Below are positions 1-8,493 of a stretch of DNA of 33,774 nt, piece after piece. Source of the DNA: Variovorax sp. YR752 (lineage in GTDB: Bacteria; Pseudomonadota; Gammaproteobacteria; Burkholderiales; Burkholderiaceae_C); assembly GCA_945860785.1 (NCBI GenBank), contig CAMATD010000027.1:1-33774 (forward strand). The letters run 5' to 3'. The notes beneath the pieces were generated by a model. That model had not been told where the DNA came from, did no database searches, and worked only from the letters and a program-made list of their open reading frames with translations. Position numbers and translations under genes: made by a program. The first letter of the stretch is position 1. Each line of letters begins with the position of its first letter.

Positions 1-1589
1 GTTCGACGCTGCCAAGGCCGAGCGGTGGCGGGATCAGCGCAAGAAAGCTGCCGACCTGCGCGACCGGCATGGCCCACACCTCGAGTGCGATGCTTCCGCC
101 GCCTTCCGCACGGCGTTGCAGGCCGGGCTTGGGTGGCGTGGTGCCCGGCAATGCGAAGAGCCTGTAGGCGGGCGATGTGGTCGTGGTGCGCAGCAGCGTC
201 GCGCCGCGCTCGGTGAGCTGGCCGTTGAGCGGCATGCCCGAAAGATGCGCGCCGACCACGGCGATGGGCATGGTCTGCGGTGCGGGAGCCGCGAGGCACG
301 GCACGGCACGCGGCGCGGGCAACGGCACGCCGGTCGCGCCCTGCGTGAGGCCCGTCGCGTGGTGATAGCGCTGGCCCAGGTCGGCCAGCGCGAGGTCGCT
401 GCCGCAGGGGCCGATCAGCGTGATGCCGAAGGGCAGGCCGTCCGCGCGCAGGCTGCTCGGCACCGAGAGGGCCGCGTAGTCGAGCAGGTTGACGAAGTTG
501 GTGTACGCGCCGAGGTTGCGGTTGAGCGCGACCGGGTCGGCGCGCATCTGCTCGCGCGTGTAGTGCGTGGGCGCGGTGGGCACCAGCAGCACGTCGATGT
601 CGCGCCACATCGGTTCGACCTGTTGCGCGATGGCGCGCAGCCTGGTTTGCGCTGCGAACACATCGGCGGCCACGTAGTTTTTTCCGCTCGCGAGGATGCC
701 GCGCACCGGCTCGATGACGTCGTCGGCATGCGCATCGAAGAATTCGCGTACCGCGGCATAGCGTTCAGCGACCAGCGCACTTTCATAGAGCAGTGCGGCG
801 GCCTCGGCCAGCGGTGCGTAGGGAATGCTGACGGCCGTGCCGCCCAGCGCCACGAGCCTGGCCTGCGCATCGCGAAAGGCTTCTTCGGCCGCGCTGTCGC
901 CGAAGAAGCTCAGCGTGTCGGGCACGCCGAAGCAGAAGCGCGCGGGCAACGGCCTGCGGCGCATGGCGAGGTCGCGCGAGTAGGGGTCGCGCGCGTCGTG
1001 GCCGGCCGCAGCCAGCATCACGTCGACGGCCAGCGCCACGGTGCGCGCGAAGATGGAAACGCAATCTGCGCTCTGGGCTGCAGGCACCACGCCGAAGGTG
1101 CTCAATAAGCCGCGCGAGGGCTTGAGGTCAACGATGTTGTTGAGCCCGGCTGGCACGCGACCCGAACCGGCGGTGTCGGTGCCAAGGGCGAAGTCGACCT
1201 CGCCGGCCGCTACCACATAGGCCGAGCCGGAGCTGGAGCCGCCCGAGACATAACGTGCGTCGAAGGCGTTGGGCACTTCGCCATACGGAGAACGCGTGCC
1301 GTTCAGGCCGCAGGCGAACTGGTCGAGGTTGGTCTTGCCGGCCAGCGATGCACCGGCTTCGAGCAGCCGCTGCACCACCTGCTGCGTGTGCCGTGGGCCG
1401 GCGGTCGAAGGCCGGACAGGCGGCGGTGGTGGGCACACCGGCCACGTCGATGTTGTCCTTGACCGCGAAGCGCAGACCGGCCAGCGGCAGGGTGACGCCG
1501 GGGGTTTCGCTGGCCACGGCGCCGGGCACGGGCACCGCGAATTTCGCGATCCAGGCAGCGGCAGTCAGCGCGTTGTGTTCATGCACCAT
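1..1589 (-). CDS. atzF: Allophanate hydrolase, 3' end outside window, one frameshift
   Basis: Amidase-signature enzyme that hydrolyses allophanate to ammonia and carbon dioxide, the second step of the urea carboxylase route. The N-terminal amidase domain shows the likely Lys44 (FAVKDN), the cis-serine in the GGSSSGS stretch (about Ser118) and Ser142 in GTDTAGSG. The C-terminal part, from about position 250 to the window edge, carries the allophanate-hydrolase C-terminal domain ([24 protein letters not shown]), which separates it from generic amidases. About 529 codons are visible; the family is about 600 long, so only the far C-terminus is missing. I chose the ATG at 1589 because residues before it look non-coding; 1631 is the next ATG upstream. 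The frame breaks near 1395 in a GGG run (CCC on the coding strand), where dropping one base restores a continuous protein. No urea carboxylase is visible. Confidence 0.85.
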
Positions 1590-1683
1590 GATCAGGCATC
1601 CAAACTTATGTACAAGTCGAGATGCAAGCAATGTGCCAGCCGGCGCGAGGCCTGCGATCGGAAGCTTGGGATCCGGGATTTGC

Positions 1684-1794
1684 CTCCTCCCCCTCTGGGA
1701 GAGGGTTGGGGTGAGGGCACTGTGCCGCCAACGAAGCGCGGCGCTTATATGAAAGCCGCAGCCCTCACCCCCGCCCTCTCCCAGAGGGAGAGGG
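1684..1794. repeat. REP-like long inverted repeat
   Basis: Two arms, about 1684-1718 and 1761-1794, are near-perfect reverse complements (26 of 28 bases in the core, with a two-base mismatch) around a 42-base loop. Each arm also holds a small hairpin of its own (CCCTCTGGGAGAGGG and its complement). It lies between the 3' end of the M48 peptidase gene and the start of the allophanate hydrolase gene, both on the minus strand. It could fold in the message and limit read-through. Similar CCCTCTCCC-rich palindromes are, from general knowledge, scattered between genes in several proteobacteria. No T-tract follows, so I call it a repeat, not a terminator. Confidence 0.75.
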
Positions 1795-1796
1795 CG

Positions 1797-2666
1797 TCAT
1801 ACGTCAACTCCGCTGGCAGCGCGGTAGAGGTCCTCGACCTTCGGCAGGTTCGCTTCGAGCTTGGCGATGCGGTCCGGCCCGCTCGGATGGGTCGACAGGA
1901 AGCTCAGCCCGCCCTGGTTCTTCGAGGCCGTGGCCATCTTGTTCCAGAGCGAGACCGAGGCCTTCGGGTCGTAGCCCGCGCGCGCCGCGAGTTCGAGGCC
2001 CACGAGGTCGGCCTCCGTCTCGTCGCTGCGGCTGAACTTGAGGGTGATGAGCTGCGTGCCGGCGCGGGCCGCGAGGTCGCCCACCTGGCCGAGGCCGAGC
2101 AGCTGCGCACCGATGGACAGCGCGGCGCCGGTGCCCGCGCTCTTGGCCATGCGGGCGCGGGCATGCTCGCGCAGCGCGTGGGCCATCTCGTGCCCCATCA
2201 CCATCGCGACCTCGTCGTCGCTGAGCTTGAGCTGGTCGAGGATGCCGGTGAAGAAGGCGATCTTGCCGCCGGGCATGCAGAAGGCGTTGATCTGCTTGCT
2301 GCCGAGCAGGTTGACCTCCCACTTCCATTCACGCGCTCTGGTGTTCCAGGGCGTGGCGAAGGGAATGAGCCGTTGCGCGATGGTGCGCAGCCGCTGCAGC
2401 TGCGGGTTGTTGTCGCCCGCGAGTGCGCCCTTGGCGCGGGCCTGCGCGAGCAGCTGGCCGTATTGCTGGACACCGGCCGCCTCGATCCTGTCCGCCGGCA
2501 CCAGGTTGCGCGCCACCGAGGCGTTGCCGACATTGACCTGCGCGAACGCCGGGCCACTCAGGGCGGCGCCGACCGCTGCCAGCAGGAAGGCCCGCCGCGG
2601 CTGCCAAGGCGAAGCGGCAGAGGCCTCAGAAGAAGCAGAAAGGAGGCGTTCGCATCGTGTGCACAT
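1797..2666 (-). CDS. Exported M48-family zinc metallopeptidase
   Basis: A 289-residue metallopeptidase of the M48 (Ste24/BepA/LoiP-like) family, probably acting in the envelope on misfolded proteins. The zinc site HEMAH is at residues 159-163, and the third ligand is a glutamate in SRSDETEAD (about 213-220). The N-terminus has a hydrophobic export segment ending near Ala42 (SGPAFA). It is preceded by two arginines (PRRAFLLA), which resembles a twin-arginine signal, so either Tat or Sec export is possible. There are no TPR repeats as in BepA, so it is closer in size to the short periplasmic or lipoprotein M48 members, though no lipobox cysteine is seen. It is divergent from the AmpG-like gene and no operon partner is evident. 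Confidence 0.9.
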   Translation of the reverse strand: MCTRCERLLSASSEASAASPWQPRRAFLLAAVGAALSGPAFAQVNVGNASVARNLVPADRIEAAGVQQYGQLLAQARAKGALAGDNNPQLQRLRTIAQRLIPFATPWNTRAREWKWEVNLLGSKQINAFCMPGGKIAFFTGILDQLKLSDDEVAMVMGHEMAHALREHARARMAKSAGTGAALSIGAQLLGLGQVGDLAARAGTQLITLKFSRSDETEADLVGLELAARAGYDPKASVSLWNKMATASKNQGGLSFLSTHPSGPDRIAKLEANLPKVEDLYRAASGVDV

Positions 2667-2728
2667 GGCTGCGGATCATAGGAACAAATGAAGACAAACG
2701 GGCCGGCCGGCGCCCCCTCCCGCTCATG

Positions 2729-2734
2729 GACAAT
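2729..2734 (+). promoter_or_regulatory. Candidate -10 element for the AmpG-like gene
   Basis: GACAAT lies 9 bases before the ATG at 2744. If it is the -10 box, transcription starts almost at the ATG and the in-frame ATG at 2726 cannot be used. No convincing -35 box was found, so this is a pattern call only. The same arrangement occurs before the gene at 8503. Confidence 0.3.
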
Positions 2735-2743
2735 CCGGGGTTC

Positions 2744-4111
2744 ATGTCCGCCCCGCCTCTCGACACCCCCACCGCCCCCTCGCCGCCCTGGCACGATGCC
2801 CTGAAGGTCTACCTCGAGCCTGCGACCCTGCGCATGCTGGCGCTGGGCTTTTCCGCCGGGCTGCCGCTGCTGCTGGTGCTGGGCACCCTGAGTTTGCGCC
2901 TGCGCGAAGCGGGCATCGACCGCACCACCATCGGCTACCTGAGCTGGGTCGGGCTGGCCTATGGCTTCAAGTGGGTCTGGGCGCCGCTGGTCGACCGACT
3001 GCCGCTGCCGCCGCTGACCACGCTGCTGGGGCGCCGGCGCGGCTGGCTGCTGCTGGCGCAGGGCATGGTGATCGCGGGGCTGGTCGGCATGGCGCTGAAC
3101 GATCCGCGCAACGGCCTCACGCCGCTGATCTGGTGCGCGCTGCTGACGGCCTTCGGCTCGGCCACGCAGGACATCGCGCTCGACGCCTTCCGCATCGAAT
3201 CGGCCGAGACGCGCAAGCAAGCCGCGTTGGCTGCCGCCTACCAGACCGGCTACCGCCTCGCGATGATCTGGGCCGGTGCCGGCGTGCTGTGGGTTGCGGC
3301 CTGGGCCGAGGTGGCGCCGGCCGCTGCCGTCACCGGTGCGGCGGCCTATCAGAACGGTGCCTGGAAAACGGCCTACTTCGTGATGGCCGCCTCGATGGCG
3401 GTCGGCGTGCTCACGGTGCTGCTGTCGCCCGAGCCGGCGCGGCGCGTGCTGCCCAAGCCGAAGAATGCGGCCGCGTGGCTGCAGAGCGTGCTGATCGAGC
3501 CCTTTGCCGACTTCCTCCGCCGCTACAAGTGGCAGGCGGTGCTGATCCTCTCGCTGATCGCCATCTACCGCATCAGCGACGTGGTGATGGGCATCATGGC
3601 CAACCCCTTCTACGTGGACATGGGCTTCACCAAGGACGAGGTGGCCACGGTCAGCAAGATCTACGGCGTGATCATGACGCTGGCCGGCGCCTTCGTGGGC
3701 GGCGTGCTGTCGATGCGCCTGGGCGTGATGCGCGTGCTGATGCTGGGCGCGGTGCTGAGCGCCGCGAGCAACCTGCTGTTCGCCTGGCTGGCCTCGCGCG
3801 GGCACGACCTGACGGCACTGATCGCGGTGGTCTCGGCCGACAACCTGGCCGGCGGTATTGCCTCGGCGGCTTTCATCGCCTACCTGTCGAGCCTCACCAA
3901 CATCAGCTATTCGGCCACGCAGTACGCCCTCTTCAGCTCGCTGATGCTGCTGCTGCCAAAGTTCATTGCCGGCTACTCGGGCGTGTTCGTCGACGCTTAT
4001 GGCTACAGCAGCTTCTTCACCGCCACCGCGCTGCTGGGCGTACCCGTGCTGCTGCTGGTGGCGCTGGCCTCCCGGCTGACGGCAATCACAAGCCCCGCCG
4101 ACCGTCAATAG
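2744..4111 (+). CDS. AmpG-like MFS transporter (muropeptide permease family)
   Basis: A 455-residue inner-membrane protein with about 12 hydrophobic helices. It resembles AmpG, which imports GlcNAc-anhydroMurNAc peptides for cell-wall recycling. Family-like signatures are the first helix region (LGFSAGLPLLLVLGTLSL), the SWVGLAYGFKWVWAPLVDR loop and the acidic segment SATQDIALDAFR after the fourth helix. AmpG proteins are commonly 430-490 residues. Upstream in-frame starts exist at 2657 and 2726, but the candidate -10 box at 2729 favours 2744. It is divergent from the M48 gene and the next gene downstream is a ketosynthase. A related MFS carrier with another substrate cannot be excluded. Confidence 0.85.
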   Translation: MSAPPLDTPTAPSPPWHDALKVYLEPATLRMLALGFSAGLPLLLVLGTLSLRLREAGIDRTTIGYLSWVGLAYGFKWVWAPLVDRLPLPPLTTLLGRRRGWLLLAQGMVIAGLVGMALNDPRNGLTPLIWCALLTAFGSATQDIALDAFRIESAETRKQAALAAAYQTGYRLAMIWAGAGVLWVAAWAEVAPAAAVTGAAAYQNGAWKTAYFVMAASMAVGVLTVLLSPEPARRVLPKPKNAAAWLQSVLIEPFADFLRRYKWQAVLILSLIAIYRISDVVMGIMANPFYVDMGFTKDEVATVSKIYGVIMTLAGAFVGGVLSMRLGVMRVLMLGAVLSAASNLLFAWLASRGHDLTALIAVVSADNLAGGIASAAFIAYLSSLTNISYSATQYALFSSLMLLLPKFIAGYSGVFVDAYGYSSFFTATALLGVPVLLLVALASRLTAITSPADRQ

Positions 4112-4255
4112 GGCCCTGGCCCTAGGCTGCACCTATGGGAAACAGCCGACGCAGCGCGATGCGCACTGCTGGTAGGCTGTGACATTCATTGCGTGAAAAT
4201 TACGCCTGTCGTCCGACCGACGCCCTTCCGCTTGCCGCCTGCTCCAAGATTCATC

Positions 4256-5464
4256 GTGCTCTCCCGTATTTCTCCTCTCCAGATCAGCGCCTACACGGCC
4301 ACCTCGGCCGTCGGCGTCGGCAAGGCGCCGCTCGCCGATGCGCTCGAACAGTCGCGCAGCGGCCTGCGTGCCAACGATTTCGGCGACGCCCCGCTGCCCA
4401 CGTGGATCGGCCGTGTCGACGGGCTCGAAGACATCCGCCTGCCCGAAGCGCTGGCGTCCTGGGACTGCCGCAACAACCGGCTGGCTTGGCTGGGCCTGCA
4501 TGCGGACGGCTTCATCGAGGCGGTGGCGGCGGCGCGCGAGAAGTACGGCGCTTCGCGCATCGCGCTGATCCTCGGCACCTCGACCTCCAGCATCGGCGAG
4601 ACCGAGCTGGCCTACACCCAGCTCGACGCGGACGGCATGTTCCCCATGAACCAGCGCCGGCCGGCGGTGCACACGCCCCATTCGCTGGCCATGTTCGTGC
4701 AGCAGGTGCTGAGACTCGACGGTCCGAGCGAGACGATCTCGACCGCCTGCTCGTCGAGCGCCAAGGTGTTCGCCTCGGCTGAGCGGCTGATTCGCCTGGG
4801 CTTGGCCGACGCGGCCGTGGTCGGCGGGGCCGACACGCTCTGCGGCAGCGTGCTGTTCGGTTTCAATTCGCTCGAGCTGGTGTCGAGCGAACCGTGCCGG
4901 CCTTTCGATGCCGGCCGCAAGGGCATCAGCCTGGGCGAGGCGGCGGGCTTTGCGCTGGTCGAGCGCGTGCAGGCCGGCGCGGCCGCTTCGCCGCTGCACC
5001 TGCTGGGCTACGGCGAGGCCAGCGACGCGCACCACATGTCGACCCCCCACCCCGAGGGCCTGGGCGCCGAACGCGCGCTCGACGAGGCGCTCGCGCGCGC
5101 CGGCCTGGCCCCCGAGGCCATCGACTACATCAACATGCACGGCACCGCGAGCCAGAAGAACGACGAGGTCGAGGGCGCGCTGGTGGCGCGCCGCTTCCCG
5201 GCGCGCACGCATGCGAGCTCGACCAAGGGCTTCATGGGCCACACGCTGGGCGCCGCGGGCATCGTCGAGGCGGTGATCAGCCTCTTGGCCATCGAACGCG
5301 GCCTGATGCCGGGCACCGTCAACACCAGCACGCTCGACGAAGGCTTCGGCCCGCAGATCAGGCTGAAGCCCGCGCATGGCGAGGTGCGCTATGCGCTCTC
5401 CAACTCCTTCGGCTTCGGTGGCAACAACTGCTCGCTGGTGTTCGGCAAGGCGGAGGCCGCATGA
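4256..5464 (+). CDS. Beta-ketoacyl-ACP synthase (aryl-polyene ApeO-like ketosynthase)
   Basis: Thiolase-fold condensing enzyme expected to extend an acyl-ACP with malonyl-ACP. All catalytic residues are present (numbering from the start used here): Cys165 in STACSSS, His295 in NMHGTAS, Lys324 and His329 in KGFMGHTLGAAG. The C-terminal glycine-rich motif NSFGFGGNN is intact. The protein is 402 residues from the GTG at 4256, which places the first beta strand (ISAYTATSAVG) near the N-terminus as usual. A longer GTG start at 4193 would add 21 unconserved residues. The stop overlaps the next gene as ATGA, so the two are translationally coupled and probably form a heterodimer. The sequence type and partner match the ApeO/ApeC pair of aryl polyene clusters, but no ACP, ketoreductase or dehydratase gene is adjacent. 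Confidence 0.88.
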   Translation: MLSRISPLQISAYTATSAVGVGKAPLADALEQSRSGLRANDFGDAPLPTWIGRVDGLEDIRLPEALASWDCRNNRLAWLGLHADGFIEAVAAAREKYGASRIALILGTSTSSIGETELAYTQLDADGMFPMNQRRPAVHTPHSLAMFVQQVLRLDGPSETISTACSSSAKVFASAERLIRLGLADAAVVGGADTLCGSVLFGFNSLELVSSEPCRPFDAGRKGISLGEAAGFALVERVQAGAAASPLHLLGYGEASDAHHMSTPHPEGLGAERALDEALARAGLAPEAIDYINMHGTASQKNDEVEGALVARRFPARTHASSTKGFMGHTLGAAGIVEAVISLLAIERGLMPGTVNTSTLDEGFGPQIRLKPAHGEVRYALSNSFGFGGNNCSLVFGKAEAA

Positions 5465-6294
5465 GCACGACCGCGACGCCCCCCACCCTCTACATCGAAG
5501 GCCCGGCCTTCTGGACGCCGACGCTCCCCGGCTGGGTGGCCGCGCGCGCGGCCTTCCGCGGCGAAGGCACGCTCACCGATCCGCCCGCCAAGCGGCCGTC
5601 GCCGCAGGTGCTCGCACCGGCCGAGCGCCGCCGCGCGCCCGACACCGTGGCGCTGGCGCTCGAAGTGGCCGCCGCCGCGATGGTGGCCTCGGGCCGCAAT
5701 GCAGCCGACGTGCCCTGCGTGTTCATCTCGGCGCACGGCGACCTCTCGATCAACGACTACATGTGCAGCACGCTCGCGACCGATCCGACGGTGCTGTCGC
5801 CCACGCGCTTTCACAACTCGGTGCACAACGCCGCCGTGGGCTACTGGACCATCGGCACCGGCTGCATGGCCGCCAGCAATTCGGTCTCGGCCTACGAGAA
5901 CAGCTTTGCCGCCGGCCTGCTCGAAGCGGCCGTGCAATGCGCGGCCGACCAGAGCCCGGTGCTGCTGGTGGGCTACGACACGCCCACGGTGGGCCCGCTG
6001 ACCTCGGTGACCGACAGCCGCGGGCTGCTGGCGGTGGCCATGGTGATCGCGCCCGGGCGCACGGAGCGCACCGTGGCCGCGTTCGACTGGTCGCTGGCGA
6101 GCAGCGGCACTGCCGGCACGCCGCCCGCACCGCGCTCTGCGGCCGCGGCCACGCTGGCGGGCATCAATCCGATGGCCGATGCGCTGAGCCTGTTCGAATC
6201 GCTGGCGCAGGTCGAGGGCAGCGCCGGGGTGCCGATCCAGCTGCCGCTGTCGGGCTCGCTCGCGCTGCGGCTGCAGTTGCATTCAGCCGGCTGA
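5461..6294 (+). CDS. Beta-ketoacyl synthase-like chain length factor (ApeC-like)
   Basis: A 277-residue protein of the short ketosynthase-like family that pairs with a full ketosynthase and sets chain length. Recognisable features are ISAHGDL (residues 89-95), FHNSVHNAAVGYWTIGTG (117-134) and the FAAGLLEA helix (149-156). It is much shorter than a full ketosynthase and lacks the two catalytic histidine regions. A cysteine (Cys135, in TGCMAAS) sits where the partner has its active-site cysteine; whether it reacts is unknown. It overlaps the upstream ketosynthase by four bases. An alanine-rich linker (about 214-234) precedes the C-terminal helix. Confidence 0.85.
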   Translation: MSTTATPPTLYIEGPAFWTPTLPGWVAARAAFRGEGTLTDPPAKRPSPQVLAPAERRRAPDTVALALEVAAAAMVASGRNAADVPCVFISAHGDLSINDYMCSTLATDPTVLSPTRFHNSVHNAAVGYWTIGTGCMAASNSVSAYENSFAAGLLEAAVQCAADQSPVLLVGYDTPTVGPLTSVTDSRGLLAVAMVIAPGRTERTVAAFDWSLASSGTAGTPPAPRSAAAATLAGINPMADALSLFESLAQVEGSAGVPIQLPLSGSLALRLQLHSAG

Positions 6295-6407
6295 GGCCGG
6301 CCGGTCGGCGGGGGCCGCACCCCGCGCGTTGCTGATTGGCTATCGAAAGAGGCATGTAGCACCCACGGATATTGGGCAGGGCGCTATGTTTTTCGCAGCG
6401 TTTCCGG

Positions 6408-6441
6408 TTGACAGCCCGGCGCAGCGTTTACCCAACTTTAC
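6408..6441 (+). promoter_or_regulatory. Candidate promoter and response-regulator site upstream of the two-component genes
   Basis: A perfect -35-type hexamer TTGACA lies at 6408-6413, but no good -10 box is found at normal spacing. Two TTTAC direct repeats at 6427-6431 and 6437-6441 are one helical turn (10 bases) apart, the arrangement bound by dimers of OmpR/PhoB-type regulators. Such a site could mediate autoregulation of the operon starting at 6478. The rest of 6295-6477 shows no gene. Confidence 0.3.
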
Positions 6442-6477
6442 GGAGCGTTCAAGCCCGCTTGCTCCCCGTGGACGACC

Positions 6478-7200
6478 ATGAAGCGCATGAGCACCCCCCA
6501 ACTCCTGATGATCGAAGACGATGCCCGCCTGGCACAGATGGTGGGCGAGTACCTGACGCAGTCCGGTTTCGCTTTCAACCACGCCGGTGACGGCGCCACC
6601 GGCCTCGAACAGCTGCAGCAGCACGCGCCCGACCTCGTGATCCTCGACCTGATGCTGCCCGACACCGACGGGCTCGAAGTCTGCCGCCGCATCCGCGCCC
6701 TGCCCGGCCCCATCGCCAAGGTGTCGGTGCTGATGCTCACCGCCAAGGGCGATCCGATGGACCGCATCATCGGCCTGGAGATCGGCGCCGACGACTACCT
6801 GCCCAAACCCTTCGAGCCGCGCGAGCTGCTGGCGCGCATCCGCGCCGTGCTGCGCCGGCGCAGCGAGAACGCCACCGAGACCGAAGCCTCCACCGTGATG
6901 CGCTTCGGCACTCTGGAGATCGACCGCAACGCGCGCATCGTGTCGGTGGCCGGCGCAATGGCCGACCTCACCTCCTACCAGTTCGACCTCTTGGTCGCGA
7001 TGGCCGAGCGCGCGGGCCGCATGCTCACGCGCGACCAGATCATGGAAGCCGTGCGCGGCCGCGAGCTCGAAGCCTTCGACCGCTCGATCGACGTGCACAT
7101 GGGCCGCATCCGCGCCGCCATCAAGGTCGACGCGAAGAACCCGAAGCGCATCCTCACCGTTCGCGGCGTGGGCTACGTTTTCGCCAAGCAACAGGACTGA
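6478..7200 (+). CDS. OmpR-family two-component response regulator
   Basis: A 240-residue DNA-binding response regulator. The receiver domain (about 8-120) has the acidic pocket EDD at 13-15, the phosphoacceptor Asp57 in VILDLMLP, the Thr of MLTAKG and Lys110 in YLPKPFEP. The C-terminal winged helix (about 140-236) shows the OmpR/PhoB pattern, with LTSYQFDLL, RDQIMEAVRGRE, RSIDVHMGRIRAKI-like recognition helix and TVRGVGYVF. The kinase gene follows 7 bases after the stop, so the two are certainly a pair. The signal is unknown; the closest resemblance by eye is to RstA/CpxR-type regulators. The start at 6478 is used; the ATG three codons in (6487) is also possible. Confidence 0.95.
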   Translation: MKRMSTPQLLMIEDDARLAQMVGEYLTQSGFAFNHAGDGATGLEQLQQHAPDLVILDLMLPDTDGLEVCRRIRALPGPIAKVSVLMLTAKGDPMDRIIGLEIGADDYLPKPFEPRELLARIRAVLRRRSENATETEASTVMRFGTLEIDRNARIVSVAGAMADLTSYQFDLLVAMAERAGRMLTRDQIMEAVRGRELEAFDRSIDVHMGRIRAAIKVDAKNPKRILTVRGVGYVFAKQQD

Positions 7201-7207
7201 GCGGTTG

Positions 7208-8422
7208 ATGCTGCGCAGTCTCTACTCCCGCCATCTCTACTCCCGCCATCTCTACGTCCGCATCTGGCTTGCGGTGGTGGGCGGCGTGGTCATCCTCACG
7301 CTGATGGCCAACTGGATCGTGCGCGAGGCGGCGGAGGCCGAGCGCGAGCGCCTGGCCCCGGTGCCGCGCAACGTGGTCGTGCTCGATGGGCAGGACAAGC
7401 CCATCGGCGCAGGCACCGCGCTGCGCGTGCTCGGCCAGGGCTTGGAGTTCGACGTGACGCTCAGCGACGGCAAGGCCATCACGCTGCGCGTGGCACCGCG
7501 CGAGCGGCCCACCGGCAGCGGCGGCTTCACGCCGTGGCGCACGCCCTTCGGGCTGGGCTGGATGATCGCGCTGGTGGGCGTGGCGGTGGCGCTGGGCGTC
7601 TACCCGATCGTGCGGCGCATCACCCAGCGGCTCGAATCGCTACAGCGCGGCGTGCAACGCTGGGGGGAGGGCGATCTCTCGGTGCGCGTGACCGAAGAAG
7701 GGCAAGACGAAGTGGCAGATCTCTCCAAACGTTTCAACGCGTCGGCCGAACGCATCGAACAGCTGGTGCGTTCGCACAAGTCGCTGCTGGCCAATGCATC
7801 GCACGAGCTGCGCTCGCCGCTGACCCGCATCCGCATGGGCCTGGAGCTGATGGGCGAGCGACCGAGTCCGGCCGCGCGCGAAGAAATCTCGCGCAACATC
7901 GGCGAGCTCGACCAGCTGATCGACGAGATCCTGCTGGCCAGCCGACTGGACGCCAGCGAGGCCGACATGGGCACCATCGAAGCCGTCGACCTGACCGGCC
8001 TCGCGGCCGAGGAATGCTCGCAGGTGAATGCCGAGCTCGACCTGGCCGAAGGCACCGACAACGCGACGCTCACCGTACCGGGCGTGTCGCGCCTGTTGCG
8101 CCGCGCGATCCGCAACCTGCTGGAAAACGCCCGCCGCTACGGCGCCGGCGAGATTTCGGTGGTGCTGGGCAGCGCGAACGGCTTTGCCACCGTGCGGGTC
8201 AACGACCGGGGGCCGGGCGTGCCGCCCGCCTTGCGCGACCGCATCTTCGAGCCCTTCTACCGCCTGCCCGGCGCCAGCGAGCGCAATGGCGGCGTCGGCC
8301 TGGGGCTGGCGCTGGTGAAGTCGATTGCCGAGCGACACGGCGGCACCGTGCGCTGCGAAGACCGGGTGGATGGGGGCGCGAGCTTCGTGATCCGGCTACC
8401 GATGGCGGCGAACGCCCACTGA
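7208..8422 (+). CDS. Membrane sensor histidine kinase
   Basis: A 404-residue partner kinase of the regulator just upstream. Order of parts: short cytoplasmic start, first membrane helix (about 18-36), small periplasmic sensor region (about 37-115), second helix (about 116-134), HAMP linker (about 135-187), dimerisation domain with phosphorylated His199 in NASHELRSPL, and ATPase domain with N box RNLLENARRYG, G1 box DRGPGVP and G2 box GVGLGLALV. The ATG at 7208 is preferred over the overlapping TTG at 7205. The first 20 residues contain a repeated YSRHL unit from a 15-bp DNA tandem repeat. The short periplasmic region suggests sensing of an ion, envelope state or small partner protein, which cannot be decided here. 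Confidence 0.93.
   Translation: MLRSLYSRHLYSRHLYVRIWLAVVGGVVILTLMANWIVREAAEAERERLAPVPRNVVVLDGQDKPIGAGTALRVLGQGLEFDVTLSDGKAITLRVAPRERPTGSGGFTPWRTPFGLGWMIALVGVAVALGVYPIVRRITQRLESLQRGVQRWGEGDLSVRVTEEGQDEVADLSKRFNASAERIEQLVRSHKSLLANASHELRSPLTRIRMGLELMGERPSPAAREEISRNIGELDQLIDEILLASRLDASEADMGTIEAVDLTGLAAEECSQVNAELDLAEGTDNATLTVPGVSRLLRRAIRNLLENARRYGAGEISVVLGSANGFATVRVNDRGPGVPPALRDRIFEPFYRLPGASERNGGVGLGLALVKSIAERHGGTVRCEDRVDGGASFVIRLPMAANAH
7221..7264 (+). repeat. 15-bp tandem repeat inside the kinase gene
   Basis: TCTACTCCCGCCATC occurs twice back to back (7221-7235, 7236-7250), followed by a degenerate 14-base third copy (7251-7264). The unit is a multiple of three, so it repeats YSRHL in the protein without breaking the frame. 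It could expand or contract by slippage. Confidence 0.8.
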
Positions 8423-8487
8423 GCGCGCCAAAGCCTCGGGCGCAGCGCTGCGCCGGATCAAGTCAGGTTGGGGCTGCGAGCCCCACC

Positions 8488-8493
8488 TAAAAT
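8488..8493 (+). promoter_or_regulatory. Candidate -10 element for the O-antigen-ligase-like gene
   Basis: TAAAAT lies 9 bases before the ATG at 8503 in an 80-base gap after the kinase gene. No good -35 box was seen. It would give a nearly leaderless message. A bulged hairpin (AGGTTGGGGCT, loop, AGCCCCACCT) lies just upstream and has no T-tract. Confidence 0.3.

Noticed and set aside
1595..1615. CTTGTACATAAG before the atzF start as a GntR-type operator
   Set aside because: The dyad is imperfect and no GntR gene is in the window, so the match is too weak to list.
1269..2681. A 470-codon plus-strand frame across the amidase start, repeat and M48 gene
   Set aside because: It crosses an inverted repeat and reads antisense to the HEMAH metallopeptidase, with no recognisable family.
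4109..4124. Hairpin TAGGGCC-CT-GGCCCTA after the AmpG-like gene as a terminator
   Set aside because: The loop is only two bases and no T-tract follows, so termination cannot be supported.
2558..4132. A 524-codon minus-strand frame opposite the AmpG-like gene
   Set aside because: Composition is Gln/His/Arg/Gly-rich without any domain, and the plus strand has a convincing membrane transporter.
4133..5377. A 414-codon minus-strand frame opposite the ketosynthase
   Set aside because: The plus strand carries the full ketosynthase active site; the minus frame is low-complexity shadow.
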